DNA from: Caecitellus pseudoparvulus
Taxonomy: Eukaryota > Bigyra: Bicosoecida
Reading direction: 5' to 3'
DNA: 64,000 bases
Assembly: GCA_965644315.1 (NCBI GenBank)
Contig: CBFFRQ010000054.1
Span: forward strand, 1 to 64,000
The number at the start of each line of letters is the position of its first letter. The stretch's first letter is position 1. A program made the translations under genes and the position numbers. Below the pieces are notes generated by a model. The model searched no databases, was not told the origin of the DNA, and saw only the letters and a list, made by a program, of their open reading frames with translations. Shown one piece after another: positions 10,505 through 23,500 of the stretch.

Positions 10505-11222
10505 TCACATCTCCCCACACTCATCGACTCGGACCTCCAACTTGGGCTGGTGGGACTTTGGGTCCACAGACACCTCCTCGATCTTGCGCACCAGAAGCAT
10601 GCCATCCTCATCCAGAACTCGACCGAAAACAACATGCTTGCCATCCAACCACGGTGTTGCTGCCGCTGTGATGAAGAACTGGCACCCATTTGTGCCGGGA
10701 CCGCTGTTTGCCATGGACAGGAGTCCCGCGCTATCGTGTGCAATGTCAAAGTTCTCGTCCTCGAAACTGGGCCCATAGATACTCGTGCGACCACGCCCGT
10801 TGCCCTTCACAAAGTCTCCGCCTTGCAGCATGAATTCCTTGATCACCTGCGCAAGGTTCCACAGTTCAGTCGGGGGGCTGACGCGGCCAACTGCAGTGCG
10901 AGCCAGCAACGCCTCGCTTACTCGGTGGAACGTGCAGCCCTTGTACCCAACTGGAAGTCCCCCACTCCTGAATTCCCCCGTGCAAAACTGCCTGAAGTTT
11001 TCAACCGTCTGAGGGCATCGGAAAGGCTGGCGATGGGCTGTGGCCGGACGCGGAAATTGCTGCTCTACTCACCTTCGGCACTACGTCCTTGAAAAGCTCC
11101 ATGAATAGGCGGCCCTGGGGCACACCACCAATGGAGATATCAAAAAATACCACAACAGACCCCCTCTTTAGTGCCTCTTGCACAGTCCCTGCCGCCCCAG
11201 CCACCTTGCTATCACTTGCCAT
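10505..11222 (-). CDS. PPIH: Cyclophilin H-type peptidyl-prolyl cis-trans isomerase
   Basis: Three exons (11222-11073, 11008-10922, 10846-10505) with introns of 64 bp (GTGAGTAG) and 75 bp (GTAAGCGA) give 192 residues. After a ~23-residue leader the protein reads [20 protein letters not shown], then [59 protein letters not shown] and a C-terminal VDECGEM. Active-site Arg (FHR), Phe and Gln (QGGDF, CQFF), Trp (WLDG) and His (KHVVFG) are present, so the enzyme should be active. VVFFD.SIGG and the ending CGEM favour PPIH/USA-CYP, the cyclophilin of the U4/U6.U5 spliceosomal snRNP, over cyclophilin A. A (CTG)6 tract lies about 10-30 bp upstream of the ATG. Confidence 0.92.
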
Positions 11223-11574
11223 GCCGCTGGTGCTGCTGCTGCTGCTGCAGAATCACTCTATCGCCACGCGAGCGCCAAGTGTGGCATGCAGGGAGAGACT
11301 GTAAAGCCCACAAGCATGCAGAAGTGTGATTGGGGCACCTGCTTTATTTTGACGTGTCATGTGTGAGGGTGGTGCTCTCCGCCTGGCGGAGCTGGAGTTG
11401 CTCGGTTGAGTCTGTAGGTGAATGGTCATGTGCTGACAGCATCCAGATGTACGGTGCAATGTCTTGAAAGGACTGTGCATTGCTCAATCAAGTTTCCACT
11501 GTCAAGAGGCAGTACCTTGTCCTCTCAAGAACTCCCTAAGTTCACTTCCCACGTGAGCAAGCGCGTCGCTTCTC
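11223..11574. other. Intergenic spacer, 352 bp
   Basis: Lies between the PPIH start and the stop of the giant gene, both on the minus strand. It contains the (CTG)6 tract at about 11230-11249 and otherwise non-repetitive, AT-richer sequence that should hold the PPIH promoter and the giant gene's 3' end. No gene seen. Confidence 0.5.
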
Positions 11575-14500
11575 TCACCGCTTGCCAGAGCCCGATTCCG
11601 AGTCAGAGCCTTCGGCCATGAATGCAAAGGCGTCAATTGCGTGACGCCGGCCTTCCGTCGGAGGCTCTTCGTCACTTTCACTCGCTGTCACCATGAAACG
11701 GCTCATGGAAATGTGTGTTGCTGCAGGGCGCCAGCCGTCTGCACCTGCGCCTGCTGCAGCAGGAGCCTCCTCATCCGAAGACGCCGTGTCGTCTGACGAG
11801 GACGACACCATATCCAATCCGAACTCGTCAAAGGACACCTCCGTCCACATCGGTGCAGGTGCTTCGCCAGCCTGGTCGGGCTCTGCCTCCTCCTGCTGGG
11901 CAGTGGCTTCCTCCACCAGCCGCTCAATGGCGTCACCACCAGCGGGAGTATCTTCATCGCCAATGCCAGCATCATCCGAAGAGTCTGTGGTCTCGTCCAT
12001 GGAGGCGGCAGTAAACGCGAATGCATCCACTGCAGGGCGAGCACCCAGCCCCACCAGCAAGCTGCCACGGCGGGACTCAGCCAGCACCTTGGATAGCTCG
12101 CCTTCCTCATCGTCGTCGCTGGTGTCGGTCAAGTCATCCAGGTTGGTCCCCATCATGGCTTGCAGACGGGCAACCAGCTGCCCCGTGGTCTGCTCTGGCG
12201 GGAACACCTTGGTCAGGGCGCTGTACGTGCCAGAGCGCTTGACACTTGATCCAACGCCTTCCTCCCAGTTCCTGAACAGCGGAACACCTGCGAAACGCTG
12301 GCGGTCTTGCACAATCGCCACGGCAATGGCCCCAGCGGCGATGAGCAGCCACAGCACAGCCGCTACAATCACTCCTGGCGCACCGGCCGCGTACTCATCC
12401 GCGTTGTCAGACAGCGCGAAGTTGCTCGCATCCACATCAGCCTGCTCGGCGTTCACCTGCAAGTCCTGCACACCAGTTGTCGCGTAGGTGACAGGCACCT
12501 TCGGAGCCGTGCCCCATGAAAGCAGCAGCAGCCAAGCCGTGGCCGCGGCCGTGCCGTACACCAGCGGTACGACCGCCTGCAGGCGTTTCAACACAAAGGT
12601 GTCGGCAGGCTTCAGCCAACTCCAGACTGCAAGGCCAGTCAGTGCCAGCGCGCCCAGCACTAGGGCAGCAGGGGTGTTACTGCGCCCCAACACAATGCCA
12701 GCCCACGCCACGATGAACTTGACCACCACGAGTGCCAGGAAGAAGGGCAGCATCGGGTGAGCTTCGAAGGTTTGCACCCATCGGCGCAGGGACGCAACCA
12801 GACGCTCGTGCACCAGCTTCCGTGGGTTGAACTCTGCCTGTGTGTCATCGTCGCCTGTGCCGGTGGCCTCTCCAGGTGTCGTCGCGCCCTTGGTGAGGGC
12901 ATGCACACGTCGCGCCAGAATGTACCCCAGAACACCCTGCATGTCCACGTCTTGCTCCAGGGTGCGATCATCATGCATGCGCTTGGGCACCCACACGAAC
13001 AGGCTGTGCCCGAGAACAGCAAGCAGCAGCGCCGAGAACACTGCAAGGAGGATGTGCAGGTTGCTCCAGCACGGGTCTGGGAGGCAGTTGCCGGCTTCGT
13101 CACGGCTGTACCCGCCGAATGGGAAGCCACAAGTGAACGGCTGCAACAGGATCACATACGTTGGCACGAGCAGAATGGTGGCGAAGCAGTACAGCATGAC
13201 GGGCAGCACACCACTGTACCAGGACGTGTGGTACGCCACGTGGTGCTCTTGCTGTGCGGTCAACTTCGGGTCGCCGTGCTTGTTGAAGGAGGTGACTTGC
13301 TCTGTCACGCCCTTCTTCAGGGTTTTGCCAGGTTGAATAGACGCCAAGGGAGATCGGCCCAGTGACGGACTCAGGACAGCACTCGACCCAAACGAGTCGC
13401 TCTTTGATCTGCCGGCTTGGCTGCTAGTGTCAGACAACTGGCTGCCCGAAGTCTTCAGAGGTGCCAGCGTGCGCCGCCCGCGAGACTTGGGAACGTCCAC
13501 CAGAGCGCCCAAGTCACTTGAAGCAGAATCACCACCAGGGGGGGATCCGGTGGTGGACTCGGCGCCGCGCACGCCAGACGCCTTTGCCCAAGGTGACAGC
13601 GGCCCTGCCCCAACATGCTGCACAGGTGATGGTGATGCCAGTGGCACAATCTGCGAAGGCTTTGTCGGAGTGCGCGGGGAATCAGGCACTGCCACAACCA
13701 TGCCTTCCACTGGCTTGCGCTTCAGCTGCCGCACTGCTTGAGCTCGCCAGAACTGAAGCAGGGGCAGCAAGACTAGCAGTGTAGTCAGTGCGCAGGCGAT
13801 GAGAACGTAGAAGAAGGAGTACAGGGGCAGGTACTTGACAGCAGACAGCGAGAACAGGCGGGCCACTGCCTTGAGCGGGATGTACGGAAGCCACGGCACC
13901 TGCTCCATGAAAAGCGGCGCCACACTCATGACGCCATCTGTGGCCAGCAGCACGACCAGCAGGACGTTGCGCCAGTTCACCCACAGTTGGGGCGACAGAT
14001 AGCTCGCCGTGCGTGTTGCCCCCAGCACGGCCGAGGCAGGGAGCTTGGCCACGTTCCCGTCTTCAGCAGGCATTTTGGGAGGAGTAGCCAGGGCTGCCTC
14101 GCCGCGTTGTGCTGACACTGCCATGCCTGCTGGTGCGACAGCCGATGCCTGCTCACCTTCGCTGTCGGAGTCGCTTTCAAGTGCAGGCGCTGTCTTGCTC
14201 GGGCCCTCTGTGCGTTGCAGCATGGACTGTGCGTGCTCGTGCATGGCGCCTCCGCCGTAAACCTTCAGCATCGTCGCCGCCCGGTCACGCACAGCGCTGA
14301 GGGCTGGCACGACCCACCGAAGCACGGCGAAGCGCTCAAACCAGCTCACAGACCACATCCAAGCCATTAACACCGCGCCGGCAATGACCATGAAAAAGAA
14401 AATGCTCAGGGTCGCGGTCAGCTGCTGCGAAGAGGTGTCCAGGGGCAGGGACGCCGAGATGCGGAAGCCAGTGTCGGCAGCATCGCAGGCCTCGCTTGGC

Positions 14501-17500
14501 GCAGCGGCGGCAGGCCTGCTCTCACACTCTGCCAGAGTGCATGGAAGATTCTCGACCAGACTGCTTGGGCACGCTTCGCCACCGTAAGCAGATGGCAGCA
14601 GAATCTCCCGCGTGCGCGTCATGTTGCCAGCCAGGAATCCAGACGCAGTGCGATCCGCGGTGAAGTTGGACCAGGGGCTCACCAAGCAATCCATGGCACA
14701 CTTCCCGTTCTCACACACCCCAGGCTCATCGCTGCAGGCCACTCCCCGGCAGAAGGGATCCTGGTCCTGCCCCCCAAAGCCCTCGTCACACTGGCACTGA
14801 CCTCCGGCTGGCCTTCCCCATACAGATGCGCCGTAACCAGCACAGGTCCCGTGTCCGTGGCAAATGTCGGCCGCATCTGCAGTAGGATCGCAGAAGCAGC
14901 ACGATGTGCCAGTCCACCCAGCCTTGCACACGCACTGTGCATCGGTAGAGTACACCCGCCCAGCATCGACTGCGCTGCCCTCCAGTGGAATGGCCTGGTC
15001 GGGCAAAACGTCGCCAGCTGTCTTATTGCTAGGCAGACAGACGCCATTGCCGCCACAGGAGTACCACGCATCGCAAGTAACTGTCTTGGTCACGACTGCA
15101 GACTGCAGCAGAAACGTGGGGGCCGCCAACAACGACGCGTCTTGCGCAGGGACGCCCGACCAGGAAAGAGCAGCCAGGTGGGGAATGCGCGTCCCGGGCG
15201 GTGTGTGGGCCAGCACTTGCATGTTGAAGATGCTGTCAAGGCTCTCGCCACTGCGCATGGCAGGCACCGTCACAGTGAGCACGTTGAAGCTCGCTGGGGT
15301 TGCCCGCCGTGCCCCAGTTGTGAGGGAGGGGAGAAGGTTGCGGAGCGCTGCAGCTGCCTGCTTGCTGCCACCCAGCAAAGCAGCTGCGGCCTGCAGACTC
15401 ACACCAGTGTGTTCTTGGAACACTGCATCACTGGTTGCCTGTTGTACGAACTGAGGGTCTGCAGTTGCTGGGCTTGTGCTCATGGTCTGAGCGCTGAGCG
15501 TCACAATCGCCAAGGACACATCCCGAGCCGCTGCGGCAAGGGACACATCAGCTGCTGTTGCGGTCAGGTTAAAAGTGTATGGCTGCTCGGACGAAACCAC
15601 AATGCTCTCAATGTCGTAGTTCAGGGTCAACGCCAGGACAGGGAGGACAGTCACAGGTTCAGATGTCTGCGCCACAGTGTTGCCTCGGGAGGTGAATGTG
15701 CCAACGGCCAGCGGGCTGCCACCCGTCGCATTCAGAGCAGCGGGGGTGGTAAACCCTGAGAGGGAGAACGTCAGTGTGTCTTCCGCGTCGTTGTCTCGAT
15801 CCAAGTTCGCGATGTGGCAAGTGCGGAAGGCGATCCATGCGCCACTGGGGTCCCGCACCACTTCCTCGATGAAGCTGTTGTAGGATGTTGCCGAGGCGCA
15901 CTGAGGGACCAGCTGGAGTCCAAGTCGAGGCGTCGCGTCGATGGCGACACCTTCCTCAAAGAGCAGAGCCCCTGGTGTGCCGGCTGTGATGTTGACCAGC
16001 CCACCTGGCACGTTACCTTCGGGTAGCAGTGCAGACAGGGAGAACTCAACCTCCTCCCCGACAGCGGCGGCTGCAGTTGCGCCAGGATCAGTCGGCACCA
16101 GTCCGGATGGAGTTGCCGCGAAGGTAGTGAAGGACACGCCAGGCACCGCGAGGGAGAGGTTGGCCGCTCCTGCCAACGTCGAAGTCCACTCACCAGCTCC
16201 GATGAGCGAAGCACTGGAGAACAGCTTGGCGTTTGCGGAGGTGGGGTGGGATCGCCACTGCAGCTCCAGATCGGGTGTGTATGTCCCACTGGCGTTCACA
16301 GCTCCCGTCATGCGCACAGTCCAGGTGACGTTGGATGTTTGACCTGGTGGGAGTGATGCTACAAACATGACTGCGTCGGATGCCGCTGCCTTCGTGGCTC
16401 CGAGAGTGTCAACGCCGTCCACACTTGCTGCCACCAGTTCATACGCGCCGGAGGCCAGACCCGCATCCAGCAGCGTCATGGAGAAAGCCGTTGCGGCAGT
16501 GGATGCAGCTAGATCATGTGTGACGAACAGGGAGAACGTCACTTCATCGCCAGCGTCCCCTGAGAAACTCGAGGCACTGGTCAGCACTGGTTGTCCAGCT
16601 GAAGGCTGCGCGACCACAAGAGGAAGCGAAGACGCGGCCATTGATGAGTCAGGCACAAAGACAATGGAGGACCCTGAGGGTGCAATGCTGCCGGCTGCTG
16701 CTTCTGTGAAGGCTGTCGTGACGGCACTGGCACCCACTGCAGCCAGGGGAGGTAGGGCTCCCGGCCCAGAGCCGCTCACAGTCGCGTCCACGACGAATGT
16801 CAAGTTCAGGCTTGAGTGCCCTGCCAGCGGTCCAATGGAGCGGCCAGTGACATCTTGTGGCGGAATCTGGACGAGCGTGCACAGGCTAATGCCAGCAGTG
16901 CTGCCCGACATGGACACGGCGTGAGGCGACAGATCAGCCAGCGTGCCAAAAGCGGCATCGTTCTCAAGCACACCAGGAGGGCAGTCTCGCAGCTGCACGA
17001 GCGAAGTTACGTCTGTCACGCTGCCTGAAACGGGGTCAACGACTGTCGCGGATGCCGACGAAAGAGATGGGTTGCCAACTGCCCCCGGAGTCGGGTGCAG
17101 CGGGATAGCTGCCGTCACGTTGGGCAACGTGCCAAGCGGCACACTGAGGGTCACTGTGGACTGCAAACCTTGACCATGCACGACAGGCACGGAAGCAGGA
17201 GAACCCACGATCACCGCCCCCGAACTCGCACCAGCGTCCTGTGGGTCCACTGCGACTTCAACAGAGAGCACCTTCAGCACAGTGCCTTGCTGCACATGCG
17301 TGGCAGCGTCCTGTGCTGACGATAGTCCCACAGGGCCAAGCTCTCGGGCATAAATGTTGGCGGGGTCCTTGTGTGTGCTGAAGCGCACAGACAGCTCAGG
17401 AGCCACAGTCAGCTGCGGCACGACACCTTCCAGTAGCTTCCACGAGTACACAAGGTCGCCTTGTCCGTCAGTCGTGGTGAGTTCAGGGGCGCCGCTCGTG

Positions 17501-20500
17501 GACAGCGACATGCCTACAGGGAGCAGCTCGCCATTCCCACTGGAGAAAGCCGAAGCTGATCCGAGCGCCGCAACAGGGGACAGAAGTTCGTTGCCCATCG
17601 AGACCAGGGACAGTGGCTGGTACAGCCTGTCTGAGATGGCCCCGGACTGCAGGTTTGTGTCGAGGAGACGAGTGTGGAAGGCAGTGCCTTCCGAGGAGGC
17701 TTCGTGGGACACCCGAATGGTTGTGTCGATGACGTCGCCCGCCACCCCAGCGCTTTCGGTGTTATTCACGCTTACGATCTCCAGCCTTGGCTCCACAACT
17801 CTGGTGCTTGGAGTTGCAGAAGTCAAATTAGCCGCACTGGGTACGACGTTTGCTCCCGCGATCACACCGGCGCTGGCATTGACTGGAGCACTCGGTTCTG
17901 GAACCGCATCACTCAGCACCCGAACAGCGCCGGCGATGGTGGCGCCATTCAAAGACGTAGTCAAGGGCAGAATGCGGCCATCAACGTGGCCCTGCAGGCG
18001 AATCTGCATGGCTTGGCTGATGGAGTTGACGTCGTCCTTGTTCTGCACAGAGCACATGGGGATACGGACCATGGTCTCGTGGCCCGCCGACTGCTCAGTA
18101 GTGGATATTGTTGCAGCTGCCGCAAGAGCAGGGAAGGTCGGCCCAGACATGACCCCCTGGTCTGCAAGTGCCACACCTGCACATCCTGTAGCGTTCACTT
18201 CGATAAGCCCGATGCCGCCTGGACTTGCCTGAACAGACACGACTTGGACATCAGCCGAGAGAGGCCCGTTGGTCGCAGCTGCGCTGACCCCAGGAGGAAG
18301 CAGGGAAGACAAGTTGAAGGCAACGACCACGCCAGTGGAGACGCCTTCAGGCAGTGCCACTTCAATGTCCCAAGATACAAGTGCACCCACAGCAGCCTCC
18401 GCATCCAGCACAGTCGAGTCATCTGTGCTGCGCTGGACGGCAACAGCTGGAGCCTGCACGCCGATCACTGGATCTGCAGCTGCAGGAACCCAGTAGGCAC
18501 GCGCTGCAGATTTCACGGGGCTGGAGTACCAAGTCACGTTGAACTGAGGGCGAACAGCTGTCGCCGCTGCAACACCTTCCCAAAGCCGCACAGTCATGGA
18601 GACCGGAACAGTCTGCCCCAGGGTTATGTTGCGAATGATGCCCCACAGGCCAGAGTTGACTGAGGATGTCGCCAAGCCGTACGGGTCCAGCCCAAGAGCT
18701 GCGTCATACTGCACCTCGCCTCCGACCACAACCCTGCGCAGGTCGTAGGCTCGTGCGTGGATAACTTCCGAGGCCACAGATGCCCCAGAGAGCGTGATGT
18801 AGTCCACCTTTCCATGCACTAAACTCCTATCGAACAGCTCAATGGTGTGGGCAGTGGAGTCGCTCACGGGAGAGTGCTCGATGGTGGTGGAGAAAGTCAC
18901 TTCATCGCCTGCATCTACATCTGCGACTGCCAAAGGTGAGAATGACGGAGCTTGCACCGTCGGCTCCACAACAGTCAACGGAGGCAAGCTCATCTCAAAT
19001 GGCGGGAAAGTGCCACTAGAACCAGCGAATCGCACACTCCCGCTGCTGCTCACGCCACGAGCGACTTGACTTGCGGTTGTAGCAGTGGCTGTGATTGTGA
19101 GGTTGAGCGTCACCGGCGCTCCTGACCCGCCCGTAGCCGGCGCAGCAGCAGGGACAGGGGAGTACAGCCCTGCCAACTCGTTGCCGATGCGCCACGCAGC
19201 GGGACTCAGCAAAGCATGAGTGCTGTTCAAATGGAGCTCAGAGGCCGTGGGCGGAACCCCGCCACTTGTGACGAAGCTCACGACATCTGCTGTGGAACTA
19301 ACAAAGCCATCGACACCAACTGCTGCTGAAGTCGGCAAGTGGACTTGGACCACGTCCACGGACGGGGGAGCCAAGCCTGCCACAGACGAAGGTGAGGCTG
19401 CACTTGGCACAGCTGCAGGCACAAATGTGAGCGCAGCCGCCTCAAGCGTATCGAAGAGACTATCTGCCCCGACAAGGTCGAGGGAGAACTCGGCACCTTC
19501 AATTGTTGCAAGAGGAAGCTGCAGACTCAACGTCCAAGCAGCAGAAGTTCCTGGCGCGACCGTTGGAGCGCCGTCTCCGTTGCCAGCATGCGCTGAGCCC
19601 TCTGCACTGACCTGCGCAGCAGGGGCAGCCATGCGCAACTCCTGCACAGAAGTGGCAGGGTCAATGGTCGCCATGTATCGCCTGGCCCGCGTGGTGTTTG
19701 GGTGCGAGAAGTACTCCAGCTGCAGGGTCTGTGCCGGCCATGCGCTGGCTGCCGCTTCTGAGGCAGGCGCGATGACGATGCTGAAGTCAAGTGCTACCGA
19801 AGAACTGTTCAGGGGCAGATTCAAGCCTTGGACAACGATGTCGGCTTCGGCATGTGAAGTGCTCACCCCATGTCCAGCCCATGCAGCCGCTGTGACTTGG
19901 TAGAACATCCGCGAGGCTGCGGCCACTGAGCTGGGCGTTGCTGCCACGGGAAGAGATGATCCCAGCCAGGCATCTTTCAGTGTCACCCCAAACGCCTGCC
20001 AGGAGCTGGAAGGCAGGTGCCCCACTTGAAGGCCAAACTGAACGTGGTCGCCTGCACCGAGCCCAAGCACGACCAAGGAGGAGTTGTCAAGAGTGCTACC
20101 TGTGGCCGTCAACACCAAGTTCTCGTCGATGGCAGGCTCAAGGATCGTCAGCGTGGGCAGCGTCGCGTTCAAGCTTGCAAAAGGCACATCCAAGGTTACG
20201 CCACCCTCAATGCGCACTCCATCAACGAGAGCAGAGTGGTCCTCAACGAGCCCAGTAAACGTGAGCAAGATCGGATCGCCGCTGGCACTGCCGCCGTTGC
20301 CCGGGTCATTGGTGATGTTGAAGAAAGTGAAGACAAACGAACCGGCCTGCGCGTCAGCCTCCAGGGCAACATGCACACCGTTCAGCGAAGCCACCTGCCC
20401 GTTGTTGAAAGTGACGCCTGCTCCGCCAGAAACAGCAGCGAGAGTCAAGTCACCCAGCACATCTCCTGGCTGCAGCGCCACATCGGATGAGTTGAACACA

Positions 20501-23500
20501 TTTCCGAGCAACACGCTCACGTTGGCAGCCGAGAGGCGGCCCAGCGGGAACTGTAAAGGAACTGTGAAGGACACTTGAGAGCCGATGCTAGCCGCTGCAT
20601 CACTGCCCGAAATGTCCAAAGTGACCACAGGGTTGATGTCTTCAAGCTTGAACACACCACCGACACCCGAGCTTGCAACGTAGGTGTAGTTCTCAGCCAG
20701 GGCCAGCTCAGGGTAGCTGCTTGCCCGCGCTCCAATTCGCATTGCAAGCCCATCCTCTGTACGGGCAAGAGGGTTCACTTGCAGGGTCAAGGTAACTTGG
20801 GTGCTCGAGGAGCGGGCAATGAGCGGCACAACGCTTGAACTGGATGCTTGCGCAAGGTTGGCACCACCCATGCTCAGCACCGTTGAGCCTCCGGGAACAA
20901 AGTCAACCTCAGCTGAACGATCCAGGACAAGTGCGTCACCCGCGAACACTTTCGAGATGTCGTACTGACCAGATACGAGCCCTTCGTCGAAAAGCACAAC
21001 TCCATACGCATGAGACGGGAACGGGCCCGAGTTCGCGATGGTAAACGAGACGTTGTACGATTCTCCAGCAACTACATCAGTAAGCAGGGCTGGGGAGAAG
21101 CTGCCGAACTGCAGAACAGGCGCAAGCATGGACACATTTGCTGTAGCTGTCAAGCACCCATCGCAAACGCCCAGGGATCGCGACTCAACCACAAGGTCAG
21201 AGACAGCTCCAGCAACGTGGGCTGCCGAAACATTGGAGGGTCGAAGCGATGCTGTAAGCACAAGCAGCTCAGTTGCCGAGTTGTTTACGTCAGAATTGAT
21301 AAGCGTACCCAAATCAACGTAGATGCCTGTCTCCCCAGCAGCAGGAGACACAGAAGCAGCCACAGCGTTCCAATCCCCGGCAGAGCGAGATGTCGTGACA
21401 GATGCAGGGGTAGTGATAGATACAGAGCCTTCCACAAGAACAAAGGCCCCAGAATCTGCCCATGAAACAGTCAGGTTCGCATTTGACATGGTACCTTCCG
21501 AAATGACCTGCGCAACCGTAACGATAACCTCTGACCCAACTACAACTTGGCCGAAACCAGCTGTGACTGGATCACTTTGTACAGCCACATTCAGCTCTGG
21601 AGGTTCGATTGAATACTGAACGCCGGCGGAGTTCATCGAAAAAGAACGAGCGTCTGAAGATGCTCTTGAGGTTGAAGCACCATGGACAGTCAGTACCGCA
21701 ACAGGCAAAGAGCTGCTACTCTCAGCATCTGTGGAAACTCGCATGAGCACCTCAAAATCTAACGTGCTGCCCACCGGCAGCTCAGACACCAGCACCGCCA
21801 CGCCGTCCGCGTTCAGCGCAGACACCACGCCCGCACCCAGGCTGGACCCGCCCACCAGCACATCCACCACCGGCAACAGACCGCTGCCCAGCACACCCGA
21901 CAGGTCTGCACTGATGTTGAAGCCCGGCGCACTGCTGGCACCCGTGTGCCCCACGCTCCAGCTCACACTGATCACATCCCCGGCGTCCACAGGCAAAGCA
22001 GGTGAGGGTGACCACACAGGCCCCGCGCTCAGCTCCAGGTCAGGCGCACCCACCACCAGCCCGTACCCAGCCGACGACACGGCCGACCCCCCACTCGTGC
22101 TGCCAGCGCTCAGCAGACCCACACTGCTCAGCGTCGCCACAGCCGTCACGACGTCACCTGGCACCAGCCCCGCCACGTCACGCACTGACAGCGACACCGT
22201 CAGGTTCACAGTCTCCCCCACGCTGTTGTCAGTGTCGTTGTTCACAAGCGTGCCCAGCGGCACAGTCACACTCGTGCCATCGCCAGACACGACGGCGCCC
22301 GCCGCCACACCGCCCAGGCCCCCCGACACGTCACTGGCCACACCGCCACTGCCAGACACACCCGACACGCCAGCAATCACCACCGGCGATGTGCCGCTGG
22401 TCCACCCCGACAAGTCCACAGTCACTGACGCGCCGCTCACGGTGCCCTCAGGCACACCCACGCTCACCGACACGTCCACGGCGCTGCCAGGGAACACCTG
22501 CCGCGGCACGGCACTGCCACTGGACGCCGCCGTCACAGCGTCCAGGCCGCCCTCAGACACCGACACAGACGGCGACCCCGCAGGCAGGCTGATGGACCCG
22601 CTCACCAGCACATCCGACCCCGCACCCGCGTCGCTGCGTGACGTCGTCGTGTACGGCACAGACAGCTGCAGGGCCGGCAGCGCCGCAGCGCCCTCCATGC
22701 TCAACGGCACGCCCAGCACCACGGACAGGTCCGCCGTGCTGCCCACCGGCAGCTCAGACACCAGCACCGCCACGCCGTCCGCGTTCAGCGTCGACACCAC
22801 GCCCGCACCCAGGCTGGACCCGCCCACCAGCACATCCACCACCGGCAACAGACCGCTGCCCAGCACACCCGACAGGTCTGCACTGATGTTGAAGCCCGGC
22901 GCACTGCTGGCACCCGTGTGCCCCACGCTCCAGCTCACACTGATCACATCCCCGGCGTCCACAGACGTCCCGTCCACTGGCACCCACACAGGCCCCGCGC
23001 TCAGCTCCAGGTCAGGCGCACCCACCACCAGCCCGTACCCAGCCGACGACACGGCCGACCCCCCACTCGTGCTGCCAGCGCTCAGCAGACCCACACTGCT
23101 CAGCGTCGCCACAGCCGTCACGACGTCACCTGGCACCAGCCCCGCCACGTCACGCACCGACAGCGACACCGTCAGGTCCACAGTCTCACCCACGCTGTTG
23201 TCAGTGTCGGCGTTCACAAGCGTGCCCAGCGGCACAGTCACACTCGTGCCATCGCCAGACACGACGGCGCCCGCCGCCACACCGCCCAGGCCCCCCGACA
23301 CGTCACTGGCCACACCGCCACTGCCAGACACACCCGACACGCCAGCAATCACCACCGGCGACGTGCCGCTGGTCCACCCCGACAAGTCCACAGTCACTGA
23401 CGCGCCGCTGGTCGTGCCCTCAGGCACACCCACGCTCACCGACACGTCCACGGCGCTGCCAGGGAACACCTGCCGCGGCACGGCACTGCCACTGGACGCC

